Notes: a model not told the origin generated them from the sequence alone. Positions 1-6,816 are shown, numbered from the stretch's first letter. The stretch: 16,628 nucleotides of DNA from Deltaproteobacteria bacterium (GCA_020348625.1 CP070752.1:516663-533290), one strand, 5' to 3'. Numbers and translations: made by a program.

Positions 1-270
1 AGACGCAGACGATTATGCGTACTCCCTAGCCGCTTAATACGGCTAGCGCCCTGCCAATCTATCCCGCGAGATTGGATAAGGGCGTCGACATAGCGGGATA
101 GCCCTTCCCTTTAACCTGTAGACTGGATGGGCGAAATTTTATACAGGTTAGTCCCTGGGCAACCTGGCCTGGTAGGGAACCCTGGGGCGAAAATCTATTA
201 TCGGGCTATGTATGTAGACGCTTAAGTGGAATATTTTCGGACGGGGGTTCGACTCCCCCCGCCTCCACCA
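1..270 (+). ncRNA. ssrA: tmRNA (SsrA), 5' end cut off by the window edge
   Basis: Transfer-messenger RNA that rescues stalled ribosomes and tags the nascent protein for proteolysis. The tag reading frame is visible at 2-37 and ends D-A-D-D-Y-A-Y-S-L-A-A followed by TAA at 35-37. Downstream there are pseudoknot-type pairings: CCAATCT (54-60) with AGATTGG (69-75), ATCCCGC (61-67) with GCGGGAT (93-99), and TAACCTGTA (112-120) with TACAGGTTA (142-150). The 3' end has a tRNA-like T arm (GGGGG TTCGACT CCCCC) and an encoded CCA at 268-270. The 5' tRNA-like half lies outside the window. The -LAA ending is what ClpXP/ClpAP-type proteases recognise in other bacteria. Confidence 0.95.
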
Positions 271-409
271 TTCGATGCGCCCCTCGTTTTCCTCGGGGCT
301 CACTCATGGCAAGCCAGACAGATTGATGCTTAGGTGTCGGGAAACACCTGTCCAAGCATCGAATGGTGTCCTGAGTAAGCGAACCAGGCGAGCGCATCGA
401 AGGGCACCA
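266..409. repeat. Cluster of nested palindromes between ssrA and the GIY-YIG gene
   Basis: Several inverted repeats interlock here. CACCATTCGATGC (266-278, overlapping the end of ssrA) is perfectly inverted at 356-368. TTCGATGCGC (271-280) is perfectly inverted at 392-401. A hairpin at 325-360 pairs GATGCTTAGGTGT with ACACCT and AAGCATC, with a 6-base loop and a 4-base bulge. TGGTGTCCT (364-372) pairs with AGGGCACCA (401-409) except for one G.U pair. The pairings are mutually exclusive in part, so alternative folds are possible. It could be a REP-like intergenic element, an ssrA terminator or processing region, or a remnant of an insertion at ssrA. No direct repeat of the ssrA 3' end was seen elsewhere in the window. 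Confidence 0.6.
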
Positions 410-484
410 GAATAGACTGGCCTATCAATACGCTCATTACTATCCTTTCTAAATCCCAAACAATCTATTGCAACTTCTTAGGAA

Positions 485-781
485 ATGAAAACAAGAATAG
501 ACTACTGGGTTTACATCATCCGGTGCGCCGATGGGAGTTACTATATTGGCTCCACCCGGGATTTAGAAAAACGTCTCCGGGCTCATGAAGAAGGTAGAGC
601 CGCGGCGTACACTGCTCGACGAAGGCCGCTTTATCTGGCTTTTTCTGAAAGACATGACACCATGGAGGCCGCACGTCGGCGTGAACTTCAAATCAAGAGG
701 TGGACACGCAAAAAGAAGGAAGCCTTGATTAGCGGGAATGCGGAAGGCCTAAAATCTATGGACAGGAAGCGATTCTACTGA
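485..781 (+). CDS. GIY-YIG nuclease-family protein (UPF0213/YhbQ-like)
   Basis: Small single-domain protein of 98 residues. The N-terminus carries the family signature: VYIIRCADGSYYIGST at about residues 8-23 (Y-I-I ... Y-Y-I-G), then Arg-rich segments with RLRAHEEG and AAYTARRRPL, and E67 in the RRRELQIKRW helix. Stand-alone GIY-YIG proteins of this size are common in bacteria and their substrate is mostly unknown; homing or repair roles are guesses. The ATG at 485 follows a TTAGGAA element. The gene stands alone between the palindromic cluster and a decayed region. The adjacency to palindromes and to ssrA is notable but does not define its function. Confidence 0.85.
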   Translation: MKTRIDYWVYIIRCADGSYYIGSTRDLEKRLRAHEEGRAAAYTARRRPLYLAFSERHDTMEAARRRELQIKRWTRKKKEALISGNAEGLKSMDRKRFY

Positions 782-786
782 GCGTA

Positions 787-825
787 AAAGCCATTAAGGC
801 AGGGCCTTTGCAGAGAAAAGGCTTT
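787..825 (+). terminator. Possible hairpin terminator after the GIY-YIG gene
   Basis: AAAGCC (787-792) can pair with GGCTTT (820-825), enclosing a small hairpin AAGGC-AGG-GCCTT at 796-808, directly downstream of the stop at 781. There is no clear T run after it, so this is a weak candidate. Confidence 0.25.
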
Positions 826-874
826 GGGGATAGCTAGTGAGCTCTTCAGGATTGCCGTCAACAATCCATGGGTT

Positions 875-976
875 CTACTTCCTTGTAACGATCTGCCCGT
901 TTTCTAGTTTTCGCACACTCTTGATGAGCGCCCCTTTCTTATGCAAGAGGAAGACGTCACCCACGTCATTTCTTGA
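875..976 (-). pseudogene. Decayed 3' tail of an unidentified gene (copy A)
   Basis: On the minus strand an open stretch of 33 codons ends at a TAG (875-877) and encodes a tail with DVFLLHKKGALIKSVRKL and then ENGQIV. It is closed upstream by an in-frame stop at 977-979 and has no start, so it looks like a gene fragment. Its last part resembles a second minus-strand fragment near 15943-16009 (SVRKLKNGQVVDY then stop), both as protein and as DNA (889-946 versus 15954-16009). The parent family is not recognised. The rest of 782-1094 shows no gene I can support. Confidence 0.35.
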
Positions 977-1047
977 TCATTTGGTCCCCAATATAATAGA
1001 ATGCCTCTCATGCCAGAACTCGCTTTAAAGATGCTGGCTCTTTTCGA

Positions 1048-1060
1048 TTAACAGTGTTAA
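1048..1060. promoter_or_regulatory. 13-bp palindrome, possible regulator operator
   Basis: TTAACA-G-TGTTAA is a perfect palindrome with a one-base centre. It sits just upstream of the remnant of a GntR/FCD-type regulator and about 490 bases before the oxidoreductase operon. GntR-family proteins bind short palindromes, so it may be a surviving operator. There is no direct evidence for that. Confidence 0.3.
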
Positions 1061-1094
1061 AACCTCACAGAAAGAGTAGCTCTTCTAGCATTGC

Positions 1095-1502
1095 TTGCTT
1101 TCTTTGCCCAACCAAAGCCTGCAGGCGTTTGAAGACAACCTAGATGGAACAAGGGCAGCTTTAGATTCATGCTTCCCAGGCAAATTTTTTGGATTTGGTG
1201 AACAGTTCCATGACATACTGGTCGGTCTAGCAGACCGCAAGCACTTGTCGGAATTATACAAACAGCTCAGGCTTCTCATGTTGCGCTATAGAAGTCAAAG
1301 TGTTAAATCCATAGAGGCAGGAGGGGTATCTTTTGGATTGGGCGCGGTCACGCCGGCTTTTAAAGGTCACCTCCGGATTTTTGATTGCCTGAAAAACGGG
1401 GATATGAAGGGTATTGAATCCGCATTGGTGGAGCATCTGGACTACGCTAAACAAGACATTCAGAGCCATGTCTTTAGAACAAACCAACCTGTAACCCATT
1501 GA
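1095..1502 (+). pseudogene. GntR-family regulator remnant: C-terminal FCD domain only
   Basis: The 135 codons read from a TTG resemble the all-helical effector-binding FCD domain of GntR/FadR-type transcription regulators. The features are GEQFHDILVGLADRKHLSELY (family pattern: acidic-x-F-H, then a short helix and L-x-x-L-Y), an Arg-containing middle, and GHLRIFDCLKNGD followed by ALVEHLDYAK (family pattern: E-H-x-x-I, G-D, E-H-L). These supply the usual metal-binding His positions. A full regulator is about 220-240 residues. The winged-helix DNA-binding half is absent and I see no HTH in any frame of 1029-1094. It lies 37 bases upstream of the oxidoreductase operon and may once have controlled it. 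An intact short protein cannot be ruled out. Confidence 0.6.
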
Positions 1503-1539
1503 AAGCACAGCAAGCGGATTCACGAATAAAGGAGTACGC

Positions 1540-2100
1540 ATGGCAGCAAAAGAAATACGGCTTCACGGGAGGGCTGGTCAAGGCGCGCGTATGGCAGCTG
1601 AAATCCTGGCATCGGCCCTTGTCCTCGAAGGAAAGCATGCATCGGCGTTTCCCATGTTCGGCGCCGAGAGACGAGGCGCCCCGATTACTGCGTTTCTTCG
1701 TTTTGACGACAAGCCCGTACGGTTCACAACCCAGATATACGAGCCTGACTGTCTGGTAGTCTTAGACCCAGCCCAGCTAAAGCCGGCCACCTTCACTGGG
1801 TTAAAACCGAAGGGCATCCTTGTTTTAAACACCTCCAAACCAATAGCTGAGAGAATGCACCCCAACGTAGCGGTGCTTGGCTTTACCGATGCGACGGCTA
1901 TCGCACTCGAGGAAATCGGCAGGCCAATCGTCAATACCTGCATGCTCGGTGTCTTTGCCAAGACGACCGGGTGGACAAGCCTGGACTTTATCCTGCCGAG
2001 TTTGGAAGAGCACTTTAGCGGTTCGTTGCTGGAGAGGAACGCGAGTGCGGTACGCAGGGGATTTACCACAACACAGGTCCTTAATTTTGAGGGTAACTAA
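1540..2100 (+). CDS. 2-oxoacid:acceptor oxidoreductase, gamma subunit (PorG/PadE-like)
   Basis: Gamma-type subunit of a thiamine-dependent 2-oxoacid:ferredoxin oxidoreductase, the enzyme class that converts a 2-oxoacid plus CoA to acyl-CoA, CO2 and reduced carrier. The 186 residues match the family length. The N-terminus has IRLHGRAGQGARMAAEILA (family glycine-rich GxGGQG-like motif at about residues 9-16), then PMFGAERRGAPITAFLR (family P-x-x-G-x-E-x-R-G). Start: ATG at 1540 with AAAGGAG at 1528-1534. The stop at 2098-2100 abuts the next ATG. It opens a five-gene operon whose order (gamma, delta, alpha, flavoprotein, beta) matches the phenylglyoxylate dehydrogenase operon padEFGHI as I recall it. 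Substrate specificity is inferred from that order, not from residues. Confidence 0.9.
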   Translation: MAAKEIRLHGRAGQGARMAAEILASALVLEGKHASAFPMFGAERRGAPITAFLRFDDKPVRFTTQIYEPDCLVVLDPAQLKPATFTGLKPKGILVLNTSKPIAERMHPNVAVLGFTDATAIALEEIGRPIVNTCMLGVFAKTTGWTSLDFILPSLEEHFSGSLLERNASAVRRGFTTTQVLNFEGN

Positions 2101-2370
2101 ATGGTGAAATTCAGAACTGCCCATGAGGGACCATGGGCAGACCCAAGAACGCTGTGTACGCTCAGTACGGGCGAATGGAGGTACCAAAGACCGATAACTA
2201 CCACTGAGAAGTGCTGCCAGTGCGGCTGGTGCTTCATTTACTGCCCCACGGGATGTATTGAAGATAAAGGAAGCTATTTTGCTGCCAATCTCGACTACTG
2301 CAAGGGCTGTAGTATCTGCGCCCGCGTATGCCCTGTTGATGCAATCAAAATGGTGAAAGAAGAGGTATAG
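2101..2370 (+). CDS. 2-oxoacid:acceptor oxidoreductase, delta subunit, 2x[4Fe-4S] ferredoxin (PorD/PadF-like)
   Basis: Ferredoxin-like electron-transfer subunit of 89 residues. Two complete [4Fe-4S] motifs are visible: C38-x2-C41-x2-C44-x3-C48-P and C67-x2-C70-x2-C73-x3-C77-P. The first is preceded by an extra C39 and followed by C52. The 37-residue N-terminal extension containing WRYQRPI is typical of PorD/KorD subunits. The gene starts immediately after the gamma stop and is followed after 3 bases by the alpha gene, so the three are almost certainly co-translated. It probably carries electrons from the catalytic alpha-beta unit to the flavoprotein or to soluble ferredoxin. Confidence 0.92.
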   Translation: MVKFRTAHEGPWADPRTLCTLSTGEWRYQRPITTTEKCCQCGWCFIYCPTGCIEDKGSYFAANLDYCKGCSICARVCPVDAIKMVKEEV

Positions 2371-2373
2371 GAC

Positions 2374-3573
2374 GTGCCCAAGATCAAAGCCGAAACAAAG
2401 GTCCTGGAAGGCAATGCCGCGGTAGCCTATGCGGCTACCTTGTGCCGGCCCGATGTGGTTGCCGCGTTTCCCATCACACCGGCCACTTCAGTCCTGGAGA
2501 AGCTGTATGACTTTAGTGCCAAAGGGTTTCTGGATGCAGAGATGGTAGAGGTCGAAGGGGAGAACTCGGCGATGAGCACGCTGATTGGCGCAACCTCTGC
2601 CGGTGCACGGGCCTTTACCGCCACCTCCTCCATGGGGCTGGTATTTATGTATGACGCCTATCTCTGGGCAGCCGGAAGCCGCCTGCCGATCGTCATGCCC
2701 ATAGCCTTGCGGGAGCAGCCTGCCCCGTTGGTCCTGGCGGCAGGAGAATCGGATAGTTTCTATGTGAAGGACGGCGGCTGGATACAGATCCACGTTGAGA
2801 CCTGCCAGGAGATCCTGGATACGATCATCATGGCGTACCGACTGGCTGAGGACGAAAACGTCCTGCTCCCGGTGAACGTGTGTTACCTCGGCTTCTATCT
2901 TTCCTACCTCTCCCAACGGGTAGACATTCCGGATCAGGAGGACGTCGACACCTTCTTAGCCCCGCTTAAGCAGATGAAGCGGACCACGTTATGTTTGGAA
3001 GAGCCCCTCACCTTTCCTGCCGAATTAAACCCCGCCGATCCGCTGTTCATGGAATACCGTTACAAACACTGTGCTGCCATGGAACGGGCTAAGACCATAT
3101 GGGATCTTATCGATACGCAGTTCGCGGAATCATTTGGTCGCAGCTACGGCGGGCAGATCGAGGAGTATAGAGCTGAGGATGCTGATATCGTGCTCCTCAC
3201 CATGGGCAGTGCAACGGGCACCGCCCGAGAGGTCATTGATAGCAAACGAGCCGAAGGCGTGCGGGTAGGACTTATCAAGATCAGGATGTTTCGACCATTC
3301 CCCAGAGAGCGGCTGATCAAAGCGCTCAGCGGGAAAAAGGCCGTTGGGGTCATTGACCGGCATCCCGTGTTTGGCTGGGGGTGCGGTCACCTCTTTTTTG
3401 AACTGAAGGCACTCCAAAACGATCTGGAAACCCGGATCCCTATGGTAGATTTCCTGGTTGGCGCCGGCGGCGCTGATATAACCGTCGAACATATGGAACG
3501 AGCGATAGATATCACCCGTGATGCGGCTCAGGGTAAACCGGTTAAAGAAACTACTTGGCTGGCCTTGGAATAG
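2374..3573 (+). CDS. 2-oxoacid:acceptor oxidoreductase, alpha subunit (PorA/PadG-like)
   Basis: Alpha subunit (399 residues) of the same complex, with pyrimidine-binding (domain I) and C-terminal transketolase-like (domain II) parts. Family motifs seen: LEGNAAVAYAA near residues 11-21, FPITPAT at 32-38 (family YPITPxT), VEGENSAMSTLIGATSAGAR at 60-79 (catalytic-region Glu), and FTATSSMGL at 81-89. The C-terminal half has LIKIRMFRPFP and GVIDR, as in POR domain II. The start is a GTG at 2374, three bases after the delta stop; no better start exists downstream without losing the N-terminal motif. Residues that would identify the substrate are not readable by eye. The PadG assignment comes from the operon order. 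Confidence 0.9.
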   Translation: MPKIKAETKVLEGNAAVAYAATLCRPDVVAAFPITPATSVLEKLYDFSAKGFLDAEMVEVEGENSAMSTLIGATSAGARAFTATSSMGLVFMYDAYLWAAGSRLPIVMPIALREQPAPLVLAAGESDSFYVKDGGWIQIHVETCQEILDTIIMAYRLAEDENVLLPVNVCYLGFYLSYLSQRVDIPDQEDVDTFLAPLKQMKRTTLCLEEPLTFPAELNPADPLFMEYRYKHCAAMERAKTIWDLIDTQFAESFGRSYGGQIEEYRAEDADIVLLTMGSATGTAREVIDSKRAEGVRVGLIKIRMFRPFPRERLIKALSGKKAVGVIDRHPVFGWGCGHLFFELKALQNDLETRIPMVDFLVGAGGADITVEHMERAIDITRDAAQGKPVKETTWLALE

Positions 3574-3591
3574 GCGAGGAGAAGAGGGCGT

Positions 3592-4857
3592 ATGGCCACG
3601 CGAAAGCATCTCATAATCGGCGCTGGGAGTGCTGCTCTGGCGGCAGCACGGGAGATCCGCAGTGTATCCCAAGACGATGAGATTGTATTGATAACCAGAG
3701 AAGACGTTCCCCCGTACTATGTAGCAGTTTTGCCCTACCTCATATCGGGCAGAATGCAAGAGTCGGATCTCTGGCTGTTAGACGATGATCAGGTGCGCGA
3801 GTTGCAACTTTCTCATATGAGGGGGAAGGAAGTTACCTCGGTGAACCCCGACAAGAAGCGGATTACGTATGCTGGAGGAGAGCAAGAGAGCTATGATACC
3901 CTGCTCATCGCCTCGGGTTCACACCCGCTCAAGCCGGATATAAAAGGGCTCGATGAAGTTGGTTTTCTGCCCTTTCACACCCTCGCTGATCTGAGACGTT
4001 TGCAGGGCCAGCTGAACGGCAAGAAGGATATCGCGATCTATGGTGGCGGCCTGGTGGCGATAGAGCTGGCCGTCGCGTTACGAGAAGCCGGCTACCGAGT
4101 TACGGTCATCGTGCGAAGCAGGATCCTGAGACGATACTTTGACCCGGAGGCTGCCACTATCATAAAAGACATACTCGTCAGTAACGGTGTTCAGATCCAT
4201 GAAGGATGCACGATAGAAGCGCTCAAAGAAAACAAGGCCACCGTTGAAGTAGCGCTCTCTAACGCTACGACCCTCACGACAGAGGCCATCGCTGTATGTC
4301 TCGGGGTAAAGCCTTCCCTTTCGTTTCTCAGTGACACCGGCATTGCATGTAGTGACGGCGTGCTCGTTGACCGGGGCATGAGGACCAATAGGGCCGATGT
4401 ATACGCTGCCGGTGATGCTGCTGAGGCACCTGACTTCTTCACGGGCACTCCGGGTTTGAGCCCCATCCTGCCGAGCGCCATCGGTCAGGGCAAGGTTGCC
4501 GGCCGCAATATGGCTGGTGAGGAAGCGACCTATGAAGGGTGGATACCGATGAACATCTTACACTTCTTCGGGCAGCGGGCCGTATCGGTTGGCATTATGG
4601 AAAATGGTGATACGCGGGTACTTCAGGCTACTGATAAAAAGGGAAGGGGCTTCAAGAAATTGGTGTTCCAGGGCGATAGCCTGGTTGGCGCTTCCTTCTT
4701 GGGTGTTGACGTCTTCCCGGGGGTTTTTCACTACCTTATCAGCAACAACGTAAACATCGGACCCCATGCAGAGCTCCTGTTTGAGAAACCGAAAGAGACC
4801 AGCTGTTGGTTGATGCTCAAAACTGAGAAAGAAGAGGCCATGTCTTTGGAAGAGTAG
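3592..4857 (+). CDS. FAD/NAD(P)-dependent oxidoreductase, PadH-like epsilon subunit
   Basis: Pyridine-nucleotide oxidoreductase of 421 residues. It has an N-terminal FAD Rossmann motif (IIGAGSAALAA, residues 8-18), a TLLIASGS motif near 103-110, a second NAD(P)-binding Rossmann motif (YGGGLVAIELA, 150-160) and the FAD-binding YAAGDAAE (271-278). No redox-active Cys pair is seen, so it fits the NADH oxidase or rubredoxin-reductase-like group and not the disulfide reductases. It lies between the alpha and beta genes. In phenylglyoxylate dehydrogenase a flavin subunit in this position lets the enzyme reduce NAD+ (family knowledge). Start: ATG 3592 after GAGGAGA. It could alternatively move electrons from NAD(P)H to ferredoxin for the ring reductase downstream. 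Confidence 0.88.
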   Translation: MATRKHLIIGAGSAALAAAREIRSVSQDDEIVLITREDVPPYYVAVLPYLISGRMQESDLWLLDDDQVRELQLSHMRGKEVTSVNPDKKRITYAGGEQESYDTLLIASGSHPLKPDIKGLDEVGFLPFHTLADLRRLQGQLNGKKDIAIYGGGLVAIELAVALREAGYRVTVIVRSRILRRYFDPEAATIIKDILVSNGVQIHEGCTIEALKENKATVEVALSNATTLTTEAIAVCLGVKPSLSFLSDTGIACSDGVLVDRGMRTNRADVYAAGDAAEAPDFFTGTPGLSPILPSAIGQGKVAGRNMAGEEATYEGWIPMNILHFFGQRAVSVGIMENGDTRVLQATDKKGRGFKKLVFQGDSLVGASFLGVDVFPGVFHYLISNNVNIGPHAELLFEKPKETSCWLMLKTEKEEAMSLEE

Positions 4858-4867
4858 GAGGAATTGG

Positions 4868-6208
4868 GTGCGAAGCTTCTATGATGTATTACAGGTAACA
4901 TATAACAGGTGCCCGCCGGATTGTTCGGCGTGTGAGCTTACGTGCGTCAGGCAACGATCAGGTGCGGAAGCATGTTCGGGAATAACCGCAATCCACCTTC
5001 CTGAGGTCGGGTTCCATACTCCCCTGCGGTGCAATCAGTGCAGCGACCCTGCATGCCTCGCCATATGCCCCACCGGGGCGATAACCAAGAGCAAAGACGA
5101 CGGTATTGTAAGGATCAATGAGGTGACGTGTATTGGGTGCGGCCTCTGCACCCTGGCCTGCCCCTACGGCGGGGTGAACTACAATTTCGATACACAGAAG
5201 GCCTTCAAGTGTGATCTGTGTGACGGCGAACCGAAGTGCATTGATCCCTGTCCTGAAGGTCTGCTTTCCTTGCTCAAAAGCCGGGATGTCATGCGCTACG
5301 TGTGCGCTGAGGACGCATTCAGTCAAGGAGTTCCGAATTGTCTGGGGTGTCCGGTAGAGCTCTCACTGCGGTTCACCCTCAAGGTCTTGGGGCAGGATAC
5401 CTTCATGTTTGCCAGTCAAGGCTGCAGCATATTCCTGATGCGGGGGGCGAGCTTGCAGGCTATCTCCAAAGTGCCTACCACCATATGCATGATGACCAAC
5501 GTCGCTTCTACCATGACCGGGGTGAAGCGTTATTACCGGCACCTGGGACAGGATGTAAAGTGTGTTGCCTTTGTCGGGGACGGGGCTACCGTGGACATCG
5601 GTTTGCAACCCCTCTCCGGTGCCGCTGAACGGGGTGAAAACCTCATCTACATCTGCTGCGATAACGAAGGCTACCAGGCAACCGGTAACCAGAGAAGTGG
5701 CAGCACCTCGTTTATGGGCAAGACAGCAACTTCCCCTGTGGGAGGTACATGGCGCGGCAAGCCACAGCCGCCCAAGTATATGCCGCTTATCATGGCTTCC
5801 CACAACATACCCTATGTGGCCACTGCCACGATCTCCCACCCAGAGGACTATGCCCGTAAATTAACCAAGGCCCTGGCAGTGAAAGATGGGCTGTCGTATA
5901 TTCATCTCTTCTCTCCCTGTCCCACTGGTTGGCGGGCCAGAACCGAGGATACCATTGATATCTGCCGCCTGGCAGTGGAAACCAACTATTGGCCTTTGTG
6001 GGAGGCAGAGCATTCCCGATTCAGGTTTACCTATCAGGTGGATCGACCCAAGCCTATCGGGGAATTCACCAAGCTGATGGGCAGGTTTTCTCATCTGGAC
6101 GAGGAAGGACAAAGGGAGCTTCAGAGACTCGTCAATGAGCGGTTCAATCAGATTGAAGCTTTAACTCGAATGAACGAAGACGAACAGCAGGTAGGTAAGG
6201 CAAGGTAA
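4868..6208 (+). CDS. 2-oxoacid:acceptor oxidoreductase beta subunit with N-terminal four-cluster ferredoxin domain (PadI-like)
   Basis: A 446-residue fusion, whereas stand-alone POR beta subunits are nearer 300. Residues 1-130 hold four cysteine sets resembling DmsB/HycB electron-transfer subunits: C15/C19/C22/C26, C55/C58/C63/C67-P, C88/C91/C94/C98-P and C115/C118/C124/C128-P. From about 150 the catalytic TPP-binding beta domain follows: NCLGCPVELSLRF (C158, C161), TNVAST, and the Mg-TPP motif GDG at 237-239 with CCDNEGYQ about 26 residues later. The start is a GTG at 4868 with AGGAGG at 4856-4861 overlapping the previous stop. It closes the operon. The length agrees with the roughly 49 kDa PadI I recall, so the fusion may be a trait of that subfamily. 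Confidence 0.9.
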   Translation: MRSFYDVLQVTYNRCPPDCSACELTCVRQRSGAEACSGITAIHLPEVGFHTPLRCNQCSDPACLAICPTGAITKSKDDGIVRINEVTCIGCGLCTLACPYGGVNYNFDTQKAFKCDLCDGEPKCIDPCPEGLLSLLKSRDVMRYVCAEDAFSQGVPNCLGCPVELSLRFTLKVLGQDTFMFASQGCSIFLMRGASLQAISKVPTTICMMTNVASTMTGVKRYYRHLGQDVKCVAFVGDGATVDIGLQPLSGAAERGENLIYICCDNEGYQATGNQRSGSTSFMGKTATSPVGGTWRGKPQPPKYMPLIMASHNIPYVATATISHPEDYARKLTKALAVKDGLSYIHLFSPCPTGWRARTEDTIDICRLAVETNYWPLWEAEHSRFRFTYQVDRPKPIGEFTKLMGRFSHLDEEGQRELQRLVNERFNQIEALTRMNEDEQQVGKAR

Positions 6209-6340
6209 TCAAGTCAAGGGTGTCCTATCTTTTCCTTCAAAATTTTGAAGGGCTTCCAGCGTGGATTCCAGCCTCGGCTGACGTCTAAAAAGCATCATAA
6301 CGGCAAGTGCGGGCACACGGCCGGTCCCAAGCCCTGGAAA

Positions 6341-6373
6341 CATAAGGTCTATATTTCCTTATGCCGGTTTTTT
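6341..6373 (+). terminator. Rho-independent terminator-like hairpin after the oxidoreductase operon
   Basis: CATAAGG (6341-6347) and CCTTATG (6357-6363) form a 7-bp stem with a 9-base loop. CCGG and six T residues (6368-6373) follow. It lies 133 bases past the beta stop. A CCGG at 6321-6324 could pair with 6364-6367 and lengthen the stem. The remainder of 6209-6623 shows no supportable gene; the two open stretches there lack ribosome sites and recognisable protein features. Confidence 0.45.
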
Positions 6374-6623
6374 GATCTGCATACACACTGCATGAATCCC
6401 CGTCCCGTGGTCCCCCTTCTTGTAAGAACAGTCAGTAAGGAAACAGAGCCAAACACCGCCTTCGGAAAGCTCGGGCAATTAGGGAGCCGCTTTTTAAAAA
6501 TCAAATTTTGAACGTAATTCATTTTATCGCGCTTCAGCATGAAATAAAGCATATATCTCGGAATGCCAAGAATTATAAGCATTATTCGATAAAACAGAGC
6601 TGTAAAATATAAATAAAAAACAC

Positions 6624-6652
6624 TTGACATCTCTTGCAAAACTTATGATATT
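6624..6652 (+). promoter_or_regulatory. Sigma70-like promoter for the reductase operon
   Basis: TTGACA (6624-6629, perfect -35) and GATATT (6647-6652, four of six -10 matches) are 17 bases apart in an A+T-rich stretch, the right place to drive 6705-11546. A start of transcription near 6659 would leave a leader of about 45 bases before the small ORF. Confidence 0.5.
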
Positions 6653-6666
6653 GAATTAGGTTCAAT
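6650..6666. promoter_or_regulatory. Palindromic operator candidate overlapping the promoter
   Basis: ATTGAA-N5-TTCAAT is a perfect interrupted palindrome that overlaps the -10 element and predicted start site, where a repressor would block transcription. A weaker copy with the same spacing, TTGAA-N5-TTCAT, lies at 6508-6522. The TetR-family gene at the end of the same operon is the natural candidate to bind it; this is inference from position. Confidence 0.4.
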
Positions 6667-6704
6667 TGCGATAGAAGGTGGAGAGGCAGGGGAGGGGAAA
6701 ATCA

Positions 6705-6815
6705 ATGCATCATGAGCAACAATCAACAAAGGATAAGAAAGTGAAAAGCGATTCCAATCAGACAAAACAGGCCATGTTCTGGCCCCAGGCCCTGGGTTAC
6801 CGGATAGGAGGCTGA
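6705..6815 (+). CDS. Small 36-residue protein or leader peptide before the reductase operon
   Basis: An ATG at 6705 lies 7 bases after a strong Shine-Dalgarno sequence (GGAGGGG, 6691-6697). The 36-residue frame ends at TGA 6813-6815, one base before the ATG of the next gene. The N-terminal two thirds is hydrophilic and rich in Lys, Gln and Ser; the C-terminus is FWPQALGYRIGG. It has no run of one amino acid as in classic attenuator leaders, no membrane segment and no known motif. The next gene has its own AGGAGG (6806-6811) inside this frame. It may be a real small protein of the reductase complex or a coupling leader. A chance frame remains possible, but the ribosome site and exact abutment speak against it. 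Confidence 0.5.
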   Translation: MHHEQQSTKDKKVKSDSNQTKQAMFWPQALGYRIGG

Positions 6816-6816
6816 A

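Noticed and set aside
266..280. ssrA 3' end as an active phage or island attachment site
   Set aside because: No integrase gene and no direct repeat of the ssrA end are present in the window; only inverted repeats are seen.
206..397. Minus-strand 63-codon ORF over the tmRNA end
   Set aside because: It is the reverse of the tmRNA T arm and CCA region and the palindromic cluster; a common false protein call.
3130..3759. Long minus-strand ORF (209 codons) across the alpha and flavoprotein genes
   Set aside because: It is antisense to two clearly conserved genes and shows no recognisable protein features.
6245..6639. Overlapping plus- and minus-strand ORFs (88 and 96 codons) in the intergenic region
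   Set aside because: They have no ribosome sites and no motifs; the region contains a terminator-like hairpin and A+T-rich promoter sequence instead.
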